Shown: positions 4,895 through 5,407 of the stretch, piece after piece
Layout of the letters: each line of letters begins with the position of its first letter
How positions within the stretch are numbered: position 1 is the first letter of the stretch
Source of the DNA: Synergistaceae bacterium
Lineage (GTDB): Bacteria; Synergistota; Synergistia; Synergistales; Synergistaceae
Reading direction: 5' to 3'
DNA: 5,407 bases
Assembly: GCA_031290815.1 (NCBI GenBank)
Contig: JAISLO010000065.1
Coordinates: 1-5,407, forward strand
Translations under genes and position numbers: made by a program
The notes under the pieces: model-generated
Seen by the model: the letters and a program-made list of their open reading frames with translations, nothing else
The model's database searches: none
What the model was told of the DNA's origin: nothing

Positions 4895-5407
4895 TTGCAT
4901 GTCTCCCTATATCGCAAGTACAGGCCGGTCAGGTTTAAAGATGTCGTCGGGCAGGATGCGGCGGTGAGTATGCTGCGTATGTCGTGCGCCGAGAAGCGCC
5001 TGGGACACGCTTACATGTTCTCGGGCCCGCGCGGCTGCGGCAAGACGACGGCGGCGCGGATACTGGCAAAAGCCGTCAACTGCAAAAACCTCTCCGGGGA
5101 CGGAGAGCCGTGCTGCGAGTGCGAGTCCTGCCTGGCGATAGCCGCAGGCGACCACCTGGACGTCATGGAGATCGACGCCGCCTCGAACAGGGGCATAGAC
5201 CAGATAAGAGAACTGAAGGCACACGTGGGGCTGGCCCCATTCACCGGAGGGGTGAAGTTATACATTCTCGACGAGGTCCACATGCTGACGATGGAGGCTT
5301 TCAACGCGCTGCTCAAAACCCTGGAAGAGCCGCCTCGGTCGGTCATGTTCGTATTTGCCACGACCGAGCCAAACAAGGTTCCGGTGACCATACGGTCGCG
5401 CTGTCTG
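4895..5407 (+). CDS. dnaX: DNA polymerase III subunit gamma/tau (5' part, cut by window edge)
   Basis: The first 171 residues of the clamp-loader ATPase subunit that loads the sliding clamp and couples the replisome. Visible are the N-terminal YRKYRP...FKDVVGQ motif (6-20) and Walker A GPRGCGKT (44-51). Zinc-binding cysteines are C63, C73, C76 and C79, with an extra C74 beside them. EIDAASNRG lies at 92-100, Walker B LDEVH at 125-129, FNALLKTLEEPP at 136-147, the sensor-1 segment ATTEPNK at 155-161, and SRC with the arginine finger R169 at 168-170. The start is TTG at 4895: GGAGGAG (4879-4885) lies 9 bases upstream, an in-frame TGA at 4886-4888 rules out any earlier start, and no in-frame ATG or GTG comes before the conserved motif. 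The nearby ATG at 4899 is out of frame. Full family members are much longer, so the rest lies beyond the edge. Confidence 0.97.
   Translation, partial: MHVSLYRKYRPVRFKDVVGQDAAVSMLRMSCAEKRLGHAYMFSGPRGCGKTTAARILAKAVNCKNLSGDGEPCCECESCLAIAAGDHLDVMEIDAASNRGIDQIRELKAHVGLAPFTGGVKLYILDEVHMLTMEAFNALLKTLEEPPRSVMFVFATTEPNKVPVTIRSRCL

Overview
The window looks like a chromosomal segment of a bacterium, most likely an anaerobe. Coding stretches are moderately GC-rich and the spacers are AT-rich. Strong Shine-Dalgarno (SD) sequences precede the genes, and GTG and TTG starts are used as well as ATG. An ornithine-racemase-type PLP enzyme, a ferritin-type encapsulin system and dnaX together fit Synergistota or a related anaerobic lineage. 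That assignment is an inference; no marker in the window settles it.

Layout. Positions 1-177 hold no recognisable gene, only a few inverted repeats. A minus-strand intrinsic terminator (178-214) closes a leftward gene group. In transcription order that group is an unrecognised four-helix membrane protein (3253-2399), an ornithine/alanine-racemase-like PLP enzyme (2396-1305) starting 2 bases after it, a 251-base gap with no convincing terminator, and a DtxR/MntR-family metal-dependent repressor (1053-376). The repressor has its own good sigma-70-type promoter (TTGACA-17-TAAACT).

From a shared divergent promoter region (3263-3526) the rightward operon begins. It encodes an encapsulated ferritin-like cargo protein (3527-3892) with a C-terminal shell-targeting peptide, then a family 1 (HK97-fold) encapsulin shell protein (3926-4729). 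A strong intrinsic terminator (4812-4841) ends it. The stretch between the encapsulin promoter and the cargo SD can fold into a long nested hairpin (3429-3509), the least expected structure in the window. The right edge holds the first 171 codons of dnaX (from TTG at 4895), encoding the DNA polymerase III gamma/tau clamp-loader subunit.

How it works together. The cargo oxidises Fe(II) at a ferroxidase centre formed between subunits, and the shell stores the product as ferric mineral, so the pair is an iron-storage and iron-detoxification nanocompartment. A metal-sensing repressor lies nearby, but no operator linking it to the encapsulin promoter can be shown by eye. The racemase and membrane protein appear to be a translationally coupled pair whose joint function is unknown. 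The encapsulin system is a known type. The points most worth following up are its structured leader, the Gly at the shell's usual flavin-stacking Trp position, the mixed metal site of the repressor, and the uncharacterised membrane protein.
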